64,000 nucleotides of DNA from Clostridia bacterium (lineage in GTDB: Bacteria > Bacillota > Clostridia > Acetivibrionales > DSM-2933). A program made the translations under genes and the position numbers. The notes under the pieces are model-generated. The model did no database searches. It had not been told where the DNA came from and worked only from the letters and a program-made list of their open reading frames with translations. The stretch covers positions 124,001 through 188,000 of the forward strand of contig JAOAEJ010000072.1 in NCBI GenBank assembly GCA_026416815.1. The letters run 5' to 3'. Of the stretch, positions 18,268 to 27,030 are shown piece by piece; positions within the stretch are counted from its first letter, which is position 1, and every line of letters starts with the position of its first letter.

Positions 18268-18762
18268 ATGGGTATTATTAATAAATCAAGGATAAAGTCG
18301 CCTTGGGTAATTCACTACGATTGCACTAGCTGCAATGGGTGTGATATCGAGACATTGGCTTGCTTGACTCCTTTATATGATGTAGAGCGTTTTGGAATTA
18401 TAAACGTAGGTAATCCCAAGCATGCTGATGTGCTTGTTGTAACAGGGTCGGTTAATAAGAGAAATGTTCGTGTGCTTATGAATATATACAACCAAATGCC
18501 TGAGCCAAAGGCGGTTGTCGCTGTTGGTGCATGTGCTTGTACCGGTGGAATATTTAAAGAGTGCTATAACGTATTGGGCGGAGTTGATAATGTACTTCCG
18601 GTTGACGTATATGTACCGGGATGCTGCCCTAGGCCTGAGGCTATTATAGACGGTATAGTACTGGCAATGGCTAAGATGGAAGAAAAGGCAAAAGATATGA
18701 AGAATACATCGGATAAAGCGACAGAATTAAAACCCGGTGATGAAAAGAAATCGGCAGGGTAG
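18268..18762 (+). CDS. echC: Ech hydrogenase small subunit EchC (NuoB-like, one [4Fe-4S] cluster)
   Basis: A 164-residue soluble electron-transfer subunit carrying the proximal [4Fe-4S] cluster. Ligand cysteines are seen in CTSCNGCDIETLA, GACACTGGIF and VPGCCPRPEAI, as in NuoB-type small subunits of group 4 hydrogenases. The C-terminal tail (~140-164) is charged and lysine-rich. Strong AGGAGGG ribosome binding site. It sits between the NuoH-like and NuoC-like genes, the usual ech order. Confidence 0.95.
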   Translation: MGIINKSRIKSPWVIHYDCTSCNGCDIETLACLTPLYDVERFGIINVGNPKHADVLVVTGSVNKRNVRVLMNIYNQMPEPKAVVAVGACACTGGIFKECYNVLGGVDNVLPVDVYVPGCCPRPEAIIDGIVLAMAKMEEKAKDMKNTSDKATELKPGDEKKSAG

Positions 18763-18808
18763 AGAATATAAGTAGCAAAGGAAAATACAAAAGCTTTCGG
18801 AGGTTTAT

Positions 18809-19186
18809 ATGATTGAAAATCTGGTGGAGATATCTAAAGAGCAGCTCCTGAGCCAGGTGCAGAGCATGAAGTATGACAACTACAGGTTTGTAACTGCAAG
18901 CTGCGTTGATACCGGAGATGGATATTTGGATGTTATTTATCATTTTGACCTTGATCTTGAATTGAAAAACTTCAGGGTAAGGGTAAAGAAGGATGAGGAA
19001 GTCCCAAGCATATCCAAGATATATTTTTGTTCAGTGCTGGTAGAGAATGAAATGAAAGAACTGTTTGGATTAAACGTTACAAATATGGCTATAGATTACG
19101 GAGGACATATGCTGCTTTCCGATGATGATCTTGCAAATCCCATGGCAAAGCAGCAAATTGTGATTGAAAAGAGGGGGGCGAAATAA
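18809..19186 (+). CDS. echD: Ech hydrogenase subunit EchD (NuoC-like)
   Basis: A 125-residue soluble subunit of the complex I 30-kDa (NuoC) family that packs against the large subunit. The conserved end FCSVLVENEMKELFGLNV (~71-88) and the later DYGGHMLL fit the family. Shorter than NuoC, which is normal for EchD. Good GGAGG site; it ends 1 base before the echE start codon. Confidence 0.92.
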   Translation: MIENLVEISKEQLLSQVQSMKYDNYRFVTASCVDTGDGYLDVIYHFDLDLELKNFRVRVKKDEEVPSISKIYFCSVLVENEMKELFGLNVTNMAIDYGGHMLLSDDDLANPMAKQQIVIEKRGAK

Positions 19187-19187
19187 T

Positions 19188-20264
19188 ATGAGCAGATCGG
19201 TAATACCTTTTGGGCCTCAACACCCGGTTTTACCCGAACCCCTTCACTTGAAGCTTGTAATGGAAGATGAAAAAATAGTTGAGGCTATCCCGGCTATCGG
19301 ATATGTCCACAGGGGATTGGAGAAGCTTACTGAGGTAAAGGAATATACCCAAAACGTTTTTGTAGTAGAACGTATTTGCGGTATATGCAGCTTTATGCAT
19401 GCAATGGCTTATTGCCAGGGCATTGAGTCATTGATGGAGATTCAAATACCCGACAGGGCACGTTATTTAAGGGTTATATGGGCTGAATTACACAGAATTC
19501 ACAGTCATTTGCTGTGGCTGGGTCTGCTTGCAGATGCCTTTGGCTTTGAGAGCCTTTTCATGCAGGTATGGAGAAACCGCGAAAAGGTTATGGATATTAT
19601 GGAGGAGACTGCGGGCAGCAGAGTAATTATCTCAACTAATGCTATAGGCGGTACCAGAAGAGATATATCCAAGGATATGCTTCTTAAAATACGAGTTATT
19701 GTGGATGAGATCAAGGAAGATATGAAGCAGCTTGAACCGGTGTTTTTTAATGATTATACCGTAAAACACAGGCTGGTTGGAGTTGGGGTACTCACAAGCG
19801 AGGATGCATATTCCTTGGGAGCTGTAGGGCCTATGGCAAGGGCTAGCGGTATTAGTCAGGATTTAAGGACTACGGGATATGCAGCGTATGGAGAGCTGGA
19901 TTTTGAGCCAGTAGTAGAGAAGGATGGCGACAGCTACGCAAGGACTATGGTGAGACTGAAAGAAGTCTACCAGTCGGTTAGTCTGATTAAGCAGGCTATT
20001 GCCAATATACCTGAGGGTGAGATAAGCGTACCTGTAAAAGGTAATCCTAACGGCGAGGTTATTGCAAGGGTTGAGCAGCCAAGGGGAGAGGTGCTTTACT
20101 ACTTAAAGGGTAATGGTACTAAAAACCTTGAAAGACTCAGGGTAAGGACTCCAACTTTCGCCAATATACCTACACTGCTCAAGATGCTACCGGGCAGCCA
20201 GTTGGCAGATGTACCGGTATTGATTTTGACTATAGACCCATGTATTAGTTGTACTGAAAGGTAG
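19188..20264 (+). CDS. echE: Ech [NiFe]-hydrogenase large (catalytic) subunit EchE
   Basis: A 358-residue catalytic subunit with the NiFe site for proton reduction/H2 oxidation. The two ligand motifs are present: RICGIC (C64, C67) and DPCISCTER at the very end (C352, C355). The protein ends in R right after the motif, so there is no visible C-terminal peptide to be removed by a maturation protease; this is typical of Ech. The ATG at 19188 follows GAGGGGGG; an upstream TTG at 19164 inside echD is rejected. HypA and HypB genes follow. Confidence 0.97.
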   Translation: MSRSVIPFGPQHPVLPEPLHLKLVMEDEKIVEAIPAIGYVHRGLEKLTEVKEYTQNVFVVERICGICSFMHAMAYCQGIESLMEIQIPDRARYLRVIWAELHRIHSHLLWLGLLADAFGFESLFMQVWRNREKVMDIMEETAGSRVIISTNAIGGTRRDISKDMLLKIRVIVDEIKEDMKQLEPVFFNDYTVKHRLVGVGVLTSEDAYSLGAVGPMARASGISQDLRTTGYAAYGELDFEPVVEKDGDSYARTMVRLKEVYQSVSLIKQAIANIPEGEISVPVKGNPNGEVIARVEQPRGEVLYYLKGNGTKNLERLRVRTPTFANIPTLLKMLPGSQLADVPVLILTIDPCISCTER

Positions 20265-20275
20265 GGTGAACATTT

Positions 20276-20641
20276 ATGTTTGATATGTTGGGTAGCGTAC
20301 TCAAGAATCTGGTTTCCAGGCCTGCAACCAGAAAATATCCCTTTGAAAAAAGAGAGCCTTTAAAGGATACAAGGGGGCAGGTTGGTATAAATATAGATGA
20401 CTGCATTTTTTGCAGTATATGCAGCAGGAAATGCCCCTCGGACGCTATAAATGTGAACAAGGCGGAAAAATCCTGGGAAATAAACCATTTTAAATGTGTA
20501 ATGTGTGGTGTATGTGCGGAGGTTTGTCCGAAGAAATGTGTTGATATGGTTGAACAGTATAAGACACCGGCATATAGCAAATCGTCGGCAAAGTATGTAC
20601 AGCAGCCGAAACCTGCTTCACAGGACAATAAGACTGCGTAA
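20276..20641 (+). CDS. echF: Ech hydrogenase polyferredoxin subunit EchF (NuoI-like)
   Basis: A 121-residue iron-sulfur protein bringing electrons from ferredoxin to the catalytic subunit. Two [4Fe-4S] motifs: CIFCSICSRKCP (C43, 46, 49, 53) and CVMCGVCAEVCP (C74, 77, 80, 84). It starts MFDMLGSVLKNL, the family's amphipathic helix, and has a polar Gln/Lys-rich tail from ~100. Last ech gene; a hairpin terminator follows. Confidence 0.95.
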   Translation: MFDMLGSVLKNLVSRPATRKYPFEKREPLKDTRGQVGINIDDCIFCSICSRKCPSDAINVNKAEKSWEINHFKCVMCGVCAEVCPKKCVDMVEQYKTPAYSKSSAKYVQQPKPASQDNKTA

Positions 20642-20668
20642 ATAATCAATAAGGTGTACAATATATGA

Positions 20669-20700
20669 TAATAGTCGTGCTTGCACGGCTATTATTTTTA
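20669..20700 (+). terminator. Terminator after echF
   Basis: AATAGTCGTGC pairs with GCACGGCTATT (one G-T pair) and is followed by a T-rich end. It separates the ech genes from hypA, so hyp expression may depend on readthrough or its own promoter. Confidence 0.8.
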
Positions 20701-20725
20701 ATTCTCGCAAAGGATTGAGGGGCTT

Positions 20726-21067
20726 ATGCATGAGTATGCAGTTACAAAAAGTATGATCGCTTTAGCGGTTGAAGAGGCGGAAAAAGCGGGTGCTAAGAAG
20801 ATAATAGAAATACGGCTCGTGATTGGTGATTTATCGACTATTATTGATGAGTCGGTGCAGATGTATTTTGATATAATAAGTGAGGGAACAATTGCCTTTG
20901 GGGCAAAGCTTGTATTTAGAAGAGTACCTGCAGAATTTAGATGTAAAGACTGTGGAAGTATTTTTGACAAACCGGCAAAGGGGTTTGACTGCCCGGGGTG
21001 TAGCGGTCTAGGAGTTCCTACGGGAGTAGGAAAAGAGTTTTATATAGAAAGCATTGAAGTGGAATAG
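20726..21067 (+). CDS. hypA: Hydrogenase nickel insertion protein HypA
   Basis: A 113-residue nickel chaperone for [NiFe]-hydrogenase maturation. It starts MHEYAVTKSM, with the conserved His2 that binds nickel, and has a zinc site FRCKDCG...FDCPGCSG near residues 72-94. GAGGGG ribosome binding site. It delivers nickel with HypB to EchE. The rest of the maturation set (hypC-F) is not in this window. Confidence 0.95.
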   Translation: MHEYAVTKSMIALAVEEAEKAGAKKIIEIRLVIGDLSTIIDESVQMYFDIISEGTIAFGAKLVFRRVPAEFRCKDCGSIFDKPAKGFDCPGCSGLGVPTGVGKEFYIESIEVE

Positions 21068-21127
21068 CCAAAATGCGGAATAAAGCTTAATAATTATTGT
21101 GCAAAATGGTGACATTCTATTGAGAGC

Positions 21128-21267
21128 TAAAGATAACTAACTTTAAAACTAAAAATTGGGGGACAGGAGCGATAGCCCACCTGATGGCCACCCTGCGGCC
21201 AAGTAAAAATTTCCCGCCCGCGGGGCAGGAGTAAAATATTTTTAACTTTAGAGTTTGTTATCTTTTA
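21128..21267. repeat. Solitary 140-bp palindromic element
   Basis: Ends TAAAGATAACTAACTTTAAA and (complement) TAAAAGATAACAAACTCTAAAG are imperfect inverted repeats. The middle is unlike its surroundings: GC-rich, with ATGGCCACCCTGCGGCCA and CCCGCCCGCGGGGCAGG. No reading frame. It has the layout of a miniature inverted-repeat element, but there is no second copy in the window. Confidence 0.5.
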
Positions 21268-21391
21268 AAAAATTAGTGTTCACGAGTACTGATTCACATA
21301 TGCTTTAGGTTTGCAATAATATGGAAGTAGGAAGATGTTTGAAAAGCAAGTGAATTAGGGTATGGGCGAAGGGTTATCTGGAGGCACGGTT

Positions 21392-22006
21392 ATGTTGTTT
21401 ATTGACCTTATGGACATCATAGGCACTGCAGCTTTTGCTGTTTCAGGGGTGTTGGTGGGAATTAAAAACAGACTGGATTTGTTTGGAGTTTTTGTACTGG
21501 CAATACTTACGGCTTCGGGCGGCGGTCTTATCCGAGATATTATTATTAGCAATGATCTGCCGGTATTTTTTACCCAGCCGAAATACCTTGTTACTATCAC
21601 TGCAGCGATGATTGTTACGAGTATCGCCTACAAGTTTTTAGATAGAATATATTTTATTATAAAGGTTTTTGATGCGATAGGTTTGGGTGTTTTTACAATT
21701 CTGGCAGGTTACAAGGGAATTCTGCATGATATGCCCCTTATAGGGTTAGTATTTGTGGCTGCACTTACCGGAATTGGTGGGGGTATATTAAGGGATATTC
21801 TGGTAAATGATGTTCCCCTTGTATTCAGGAGTGAAATATATGCCCTTGCTTCAATTCTAGGTGCTTTAAGCTTTTATTTTTTATATAGGCTTATAGATGT
21901 GAATTTGAATGTTTATTTATGTATTTTTGTTATATTCATTATTAGGATGGTATCCATACATTATAATTTAAGCTTACCGGTTATTAAGGACCGGAATGAG
22001 CAGTAG
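21392..22006 (+). CDS. TRIC/UPF0126 family membrane protein (YadS/YvgT-like)
   Basis: A 204-residue polytopic protein with about seven helices in two repeats. Each repeat has the family signature: SGGGLIRDIIISNDLPVFF (~42-60) and IGGGILRDILVNDVPLVF (~131-148). The family is related to animal TRIC cation channels, so ion conduction is likely by homology; the ion is not known. GGAGG at 21380-21384 is 7 bases before ATG 21392, so this is preferred to the ATG at 21362. It lies between hypA and hypB, which is unusual. Confidence 0.88.
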   Translation: MLFIDLMDIIGTAAFAVSGVLVGIKNRLDLFGVFVLAILTASGGGLIRDIIISNDLPVFFTQPKYLVTITAAMIVTSIAYKFLDRIYFIIKVFDAIGLGVFTILAGYKGILHDMPLIGLVFVAALTGIGGGILRDILVNDVPLVFRSEIYALASILGALSFYFLYRLIDVNLNVYLCIFVIFIIRMVSIHYNLSLPVIKDRNEQ

Positions 22007-22046
22007 ACAAAGGTAAAATGATTAGAGACATATTCCGGAGGGTTTT

Positions 22047-22694
22047 ATGGAAATAAAAGTGATGAAAAACATACTTTATGCAAATCAAAAGCTGGCTGAG
22101 GAAAATAGGGCGTTATTCAACGACAAAAAGATAACATCAATTAATGTTATGGCTTCGCCGGGAGCGGGTAAAACCAGCGTAATTTTGAAGACTATGGAGG
22201 CTCTGAGGGGAGAAGTAGGTGTAGCTGTCATAGAGGGAGATATAGCGTCCAGTATAGATGCTGAGAAGATTGATAGTCTGGGAATCCCTGTTGTGCAAAT
22301 AAATACCGGAGGGGGCTGTCATCTTGATGCAAATATGATTAAGGAAGCAGTAGGCGACCTTAGAGTAAAAGATGGCTCTGTTCTTTTTATAGAAAATGTA
22401 GGTAACCTTGTATGTCCTTCATCCTTTGACCTGGGAGAGGGGATCAAGATGGTTATTGCCAGTGTACCGGAGGGGCATGACAAGCCCTACAAATATACAT
22501 CAATGTTTGAAGCAGCAGATGCAATTATTCTTAACAAAGTTGACCTAATGCCTTATATAGATTTTGATAGGGACAGCTTCTACAAAGGTATAAAAGCGTT
22601 AAACGAAAAAGCGCCTGTATTTGAGATATCTTGCCGTACGGGGGAAGGCATAGATGAGTTTGTAAAATGGCTGAAGGATAACCGTACTAAATAA
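22047..22694 (+). CDS. hypB: Hydrogenase maturation GTPase HypB
   Basis: A 215-residue SIMIBI GTPase that works with HypA in nickel delivery. P-loop ASPGAGKTS (~36-44), EGDIASS (63-69), the metal site GGGCHLD (C91, H92) with C123 in LVCPSS, and NKVD (163-166). It lacks the His-rich nickel-storage N-terminus seen in some HypB. CGGAGGG ribosome binding site, 40 bases after the TRIC gene. Confidence 0.96.
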   Translation: MEIKVMKNILYANQKLAEENRALFNDKKITSINVMASPGAGKTSVILKTMEALRGEVGVAVIEGDIASSIDAEKIDSLGIPVVQINTGGGCHLDANMIKEAVGDLRVKDGSVLFIENVGNLVCPSSFDLGEGIKMVIASVPEGHDKPYKYTSMFEAADAIILNKVDLMPYIDFDRDSFYKGIKALNEKAPVFEISCRTGEGIDEFVKWLKDNRTK

Positions 22695-22815
22695 TGTAGG
22701 ATACTGCTACCCGGTTATTTGGGGATTTATATAAAGCAGCATTAAATATGGGTTAAATATAATTATACAGCGTATAATAATACTAAAAATTATTGTGGAC
22801 CGAGGGGACATATAA

Positions 22816-24144
22816 ATGAAAGTTATTGTTATAGGTTGTACACACGCAGGGACTGCAGCTATATTAAATGCGGCGAAGTTGTATGCCGATGCTGAAATAA
22901 CTGTATATGAAAGAAATGATACCATTTCTTTTTTATCTTGCGGCATTGCGCTATATGTAGGGGGAGTAGTCAAAGATCCCCAAGGCCTATTCTATTGTTC
23001 GCCTGAAAAGCTGGCTGAGCTTGGGGTGCGTACTAAGATGAGCCATGATGTGTTAGAGGCAAATCTTGAGCAAAAACAAATCAGAGTACGTGATTTAAAA
23101 ACCGGTGAGGAGTTTTACGATAAATTTGATAAGTTAATAATAACTACAGGATCATGGCCTGTAATACCGGACATAGAGGGTATCGGACTTGAGAATATTT
23201 TGCTTTCAAAAAATTTCTATCACTCCAATACAATCATTGAGAAAGCAAAGAAAGCTACTAACGTAGTGGTTGTGGGAGCTGGATACATAGGTGTGGAACT
23301 GGTAGAAGCATTTGAAACGAACGGCAAAAAAGTAACCTTAATTGACAGCGAAGACCGTATTTTAAGTAAATACCTGGATAAGGAGTTTACTGATAAGGCA
23401 GAAAAAGCTCTTGCTGACCATTCTATAAAGTTGGCTCTGGGAGAAACGGTTGTTAAACTCGAAGGTGAAGGCGGAAAGGTTTCAAAGGTAGTTACAAACA
23501 AGGGCGAATATGAAGCTGATATGGTAATCCTCTGTATTGGGTTCAGGCCAAATACCAAATTGGTTAAAGATCAGGTTATAACACTGGATAATGGTGCTAT
23601 AGTAGTGGATGAATACATGCGTACAAGTGTTAAGGATGTATTTGCAGCTGGAGATAGTTGTGCTGTAGTATATAACCCGACCGGAAATTATGAGTATATC
23701 CCACTTGCTACAAATGCCGTACGTATGGGGACTTTGGTTGCAAGAAATCTGGTAAAGCCAACAACCAGATACATGGGGACGCAGGGTACTTCAGGGATTA
23801 AGGTTTATGAACACAACATAGCTGCAACGGGCTTGACGGAGAGCTGGGCTAAGACAGCAGGAATAGATGTGAAGGCAGTGGTAGTAGTCGACAACTACCG
23901 TCCGGAATTTATGCCTGTCTATGATTCGGTGCAACTAAAAGTTGTTTACGAAAAGGATACACGACGGATTATAGGGGCTCAAATCATTTCAAAGGCTGAT
24001 TTGACACAATCTATAAATACTATTTCGGTGTGTATTCAAAACAAAATGACTGTAGATGAACTGGCATTTGTGGATTTCTTTTTCCAGCCCCATTATAATA
24101 AGCCATGGAATTTCTTAAACTCAGCAGGGCTAAACGCTGAATAA
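22816..24144 (+). CDS. FAD-dependent pyridine nucleotide-disulfide oxidoreductase, NADH oxidase / CoA-disulfide reductase type
   Basis: A 442-residue flavoenzyme. An N-terminal FAD-binding region (IGCTHAGTAAI), the single redox Cys in FLSCGIALYVGG (C42), an NAD(P)-binding GAGYIGVELVEAF (~154) and a second FAD motif DVFAAGDSC (~275). A single cysteine at this position marks the Nox/CoA-disulfide reductase group rather than glutathione reductase. It may reduce O2 to water, or CoA/persulfide disulfides; the sequence alone cannot decide. Between the hydrogenase and Rnf clusters, a fitting place for an oxygen- or thiol-stress enzyme in an anaerobe. Its 3' end abuts a palindromic repeat. Confidence 0.87.
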   Translation: MKVIVIGCTHAGTAAILNAAKLYADAEITVYERNDTISFLSCGIALYVGGVVKDPQGLFYCSPEKLAELGVRTKMSHDVLEANLEQKQIRVRDLKTGEEFYDKFDKLIITTGSWPVIPDIEGIGLENILLSKNFYHSNTIIEKAKKATNVVVVGAGYIGVELVEAFETNGKKVTLIDSEDRILSKYLDKEFTDKAEKALADHSIKLALGETVVKLEGEGGKVSKVVTNKGEYEADMVILCIGFRPNTKLVKDQVITLDNGAIVVDEYMRTSVKDVFAAGDSCAVVYNPTGNYEYIPLATNAVRMGTLVARNLVKPTTRYMGTQGTSGIKVYEHNIAATGLTESWAKTAGIDVKAVVVVDNYRPEFMPVYDSVQLKVVYEKDTRRIIGAQIISKADLTQSINTISVCIQNKMTVDELAFVDFFFQPHYNKPWNFLNSAGLNAE

Positions 24145-24147
24145 AGA

Positions 24148-24241
24148 TAGTTTACTGTAAACTTAGTGATTTCCAGTTAGGCAACGGGCTGTGGCAAGTG
24201 CGATTTGCCTAACTGGATAAAATCACTTTTACGGTAAACTA
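24148..24241. repeat. Palindromic repeat family 2, copy 1
   Basis: A 94-bp near-complete inverted repeat starting 4 bases after the reductase stop codon. The core ACTTAGTGATTTCCAGTTAGG is shared with the copies at 59231 and (degraded) 40441 and 60835. The outer arms here are TAGTTTACTGTAA / TTACGGTAAACTA, unlike those of copy 59231, yet self-complementary. Confidence 0.85.
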
Positions 24242-24273
24242 TATATAAAAAACTCAATATAATTTTTGCAAAA

Positions 24274-24314
24274 GTCAGGCGCTCTCTTTATGAAAAGCCT
24301 GACATTTTTATTTT
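24274..24314 (+). terminator. Terminator between the reductase and Rnf operon
   Basis: GTCAGGC (24274-24280) with GCCTGAC (24297-24303), followed by ATTTTTATTTT. Confidence 0.88.
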
Positions 24315-24743
24315 CGTATTAGGTCAACTTTGCTTACTGTAGATATATGATTTATATCACATAACGTAAGCACAATAAAATATATAATTAAATAGATATT
24401 GCTACTAATGCCTGAATGGAATAATTAATTTCTAGGGAGTTGGGAGCAGCAGAAAAGTACATGTTAAGTGCAAGGTTGATTAGAAATAAGCTGTGTTAAT
24501 GAACAGTGAAGAAAGCGGAAGTTTAAACATAAATCATACCACAAATTTCATTATAACTGTATTTTAACATTTGTTTAATTGGGTTTTTATATTACAATAT
24601 ATCTATATACCCTTTTATAACAAAATTCATTTTTGGTCCATAAATTTTAGCTTTTAAAAGCAGTAATAAATGAAAGACAGACATAGGCTCATAAAGAGAT
24701 AATGATTCTATGTACTACAATTCAATTAAGTGGGGTCATGCAT
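24315..24743 (+). other. Upstream region of the rnf operon
   Basis: About 430 bases with no gene. A weak promoter can be proposed at 24571-24598 (TTGTTT, 16 bases, TACAAT), which would give a ~140-base leader. I found no Rex-type palindrome and no known riboswitch core. Confidence 0.35.
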
Positions 24744-26066
24744 ATGTCATTTTTAAAAAATATGTTTAAGGGTGGAGCGGCAGTACCACACCGGAAGAAT
24801 ACCGAAAGCTGCGAAACCATCAAGATGGGCGTACCTCAAAAGGTCGTTATTCCTATGCTCCAGCATATAGGTGCACCGTGCGAGCCTACTGTAAAGAAGG
24901 GGGATACTGTTAAGGTAGGCCAAATTATAGGCAATTCCGACAAGTATATTTCTTCCCCAATACATTCCAGTGTTTCGGGGGTTGTTACCGACGTAGCTCC
25001 GATGCTCTATCCTGGAGGGGTTTATGTAACTACGGTAGAGATAAAGACGGATGGGGTGCAGGAGGTACATGAAAGTGTAAAGCCACCGGTGTATTCAAAT
25101 CATAGCGAGTTTGTAAACGCAATAAGGCAATCAGGCCTGGTTGGCCTTGGGGGGGCTGGTTTTCCTACTCATGTCAAGCTATCGCCTCCTTCCGATAAAA
25201 AGATTGATTGCCTTGTGATAAACGCAGCAGAATGTGAGCCGTATATTACAGCCGATTATAGAGAAATGGTGGAAAACCCTTCGGGTATTGTGGATGGTAT
25301 AAAGATATTGATAGACATGTTGGGAATAAAAAATGTCTTTATAGGTGTGGAAGACAATAAACCGGAGGCTATAAAGCTGCTAAAAGATATTACAGAAGCA
25401 AATAACTCTATAAGTGTGGTTAAATTAAAATCCCGCTACCCGCAAGGGGCGGAAAAAATGCTTATCTACTCCGTTACCGGAAGAAAAGTGCCCCCAGGTA
25501 AGCTGCCGTCGGATGTGGGCGTTATAGTTATGAATGTAAACAGCATTTCGTTTATAGCACAGTATGTAAAAAACGGTATGCCGCTTATTAAGAAAAGGGT
25601 TACCGTTGACGGGTCCGCGGTTCAAAGGCCTTCTAATGTGGAGATTCTTATAGGGACCCAGCTTGCAGATGTGTTTGAATTTTGTGGAGGCTTTAAATGC
25701 GAGCCGAGAAAAGTACTTATGGGTGGGCCTATGATGGGAATAGCCCAGTACTCGCTGCAGACTTCGGTATTAAAGCAGACTAACGCACTTCTGGCATTTG
25801 ATAGCACTGAGGCAGAACTTCCGCCGGAAAGTCCATGTATACGTTGTGGAAAGTGTGTAGAGGCATGCCCTATGAACCTTCTGCCACTGTATATAAACCT
25901 TAACGCTTTAAAGGAAAACCATGAGGAACTTAAAAAATATAATACGAATGACTGCATAGAGTGTGGAAGCTGCTCTTACGTATGTCCTGCAAAGAGACAC
26001 CTTGTACAGTCAATGAGGCTTGCCAAGGCACAATTGAGGCAGGCAGCCGCAAAAGGGGGAAAATAA
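24744..26066 (+). CDS. rnfC: Rnf complex subunit RnfC
   Basis: A 440-residue peripheral subunit of the ferredoxin:NAD+ oxidoreductase; it binds NAD(H) and FMN. Rnf couples electron flow from reduced ferredoxin to NAD+ with Na+ or H+ export. Seen: the GGAGFPTHVK glycine-rich motif (~140), INAAECEPYITADYR (~155-170), and two [4Fe-4S] motifs CIRCGKCVEACP and CIECGSCSYVCP (~365-415). The ATG at 24744 is 8 bases after GTGGGG and is preferred over ATGs at 24738 and 24702. First gene of the order C-D-G-E-A-B. Confidence 0.95.
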   Translation: MSFLKNMFKGGAAVPHRKNTESCETIKMGVPQKVVIPMLQHIGAPCEPTVKKGDTVKVGQIIGNSDKYISSPIHSSVSGVVTDVAPMLYPGGVYVTTVEIKTDGVQEVHESVKPPVYSNHSEFVNAIRQSGLVGLGGAGFPTHVKLSPPSDKKIDCLVINAAECEPYITADYREMVENPSGIVDGIKILIDMLGIKNVFIGVEDNKPEAIKLLKDITEANNSISVVKLKSRYPQGAEKMLIYSVTGRKVPPGKLPSDVGVIVMNVNSISFIAQYVKNGMPLIKKRVTVDGSAVQRPSNVEILIGTQLADVFEFCGGFKCEPRKVLMGGPMMGIAQYSLQTSVLKQTNALLAFDSTEAELPPESPCIRCGKCVEACPMNLLPLYINLNALKENHEELKKYNTNDCIECGSCSYVCPAKRHLVQSMRLAKAQLRQAAAKGGK

Positions 26067-26067
26067 G

Positions 26068-27030
26068 TTGGGGAATAACTTACTGGTGTCTTCCTCTCCT
26101 CATTTAAGGAGCGGAGACAGCACTAGAAGAATAATGATGGATGTGGTTATTGCACTGCTTCCAGCAGCCGGGGCCGGTGTGTATTTCTTCGGTGTAAGGT
26201 CGGCGCTTGTTATTGCAGTTACCATATTGTCATGTGTTGTATCAGAATATTTAGCACGTAAGGTAATGAAAAGGGAACAAACAATCTTAGATATCAGTGC
26301 AGTGGTTACAGGGCTGCTGCTGGCTTTAAACCTGCCTCCTGCCATTCCTTTCTGGATTGCAGCAGTGGGAGGCTTTATAGCGATAGTAATAGTCAAGCAA
26401 ATGTTTGGGGGTCTGGGGCAAAACTTCATGAATCCGGCGCTTGCAGCAAGGGTAATACTGCTGGTTTCATGGGCGCAGCAAATGACCAATTGGGTATCAC
26501 CGGGACCGGATGCTGTTTCCTCAGCTACTCCTCTAGCTTTGATAAAAAAGGGTCAGGAAGCGGTTGTGGGTGTAGCACTGCCAAGTTACTTGGACTTATT
26601 TATCGGAAAGGTAGGAGGGAGTATAGGTGAGACATCTGTACTTGCGCTTCTTATAGGAGCGGCTTACCTGGTCTATAGAAAAGTAATTACCCTTGAAATT
26701 CCTCTTGCATTTATATGTGCTACTGCTGTATTTACATGGGTATTTGGCGGTGATTCACTTTTTTCCGGGAACTTTATGTACCATATACTGTCTGGTGGAC
26801 TGGTTTTAGGAGCTTTCTTTATGGCGACTGATTATTCTACATCTCCTGTGACAAAGAAGGGAAAGATTATTATGGGTATAGGCTGCGGATTGCTTACCGC
26901 AATAATTCGTCTGTATGCAAACTATCCAGAAGGGGTTTCTTTTGCTATCATATTGATGAATATAGCTGTACCTCTTATTGACAGATACACGGTTCCAAAA
27001 AGCTTTGGAGGTGAAAAGGCAGTTGCGTGA
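26068..27030 (+). CDS. rnfD: Rnf complex subunit RnfD
   Basis: A 320-residue membrane subunit with about nine helices. It starts at TTG 26068, one base after the rnfC stop, behind AAAAGGGGG. The covalent-FMN region is SSATPLALI (~150-158); the family links FMN to the Thr by a phosphoester bond. GGLGQNFMNPALAAR (~112-126) is strongly conserved. With RnfG, A and E it forms the membrane arm. Confidence 0.94.
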   Translation: MGNNLLVSSSPHLRSGDSTRRIMMDVVIALLPAAGAGVYFFGVRSALVIAVTILSCVVSEYLARKVMKREQTILDISAVVTGLLLALNLPPAIPFWIAAVGGFIAIVIVKQMFGGLGQNFMNPALAARVILLVSWAQQMTNWVSPGPDAVSSATPLALIKKGQEAVVGVALPSYLDLFIGKVGGSIGETSVLALLIGAAYLVYRKVITLEIPLAFICATAVFTWVFGGDSLFSGNFMYHILSGGLVLGAFFMATDYSTSPVTKKGKIIMGIGCGLLTAIIRLYANYPEGVSFAIILMNIAVPLIDRYTVPKSFGGEKAVA

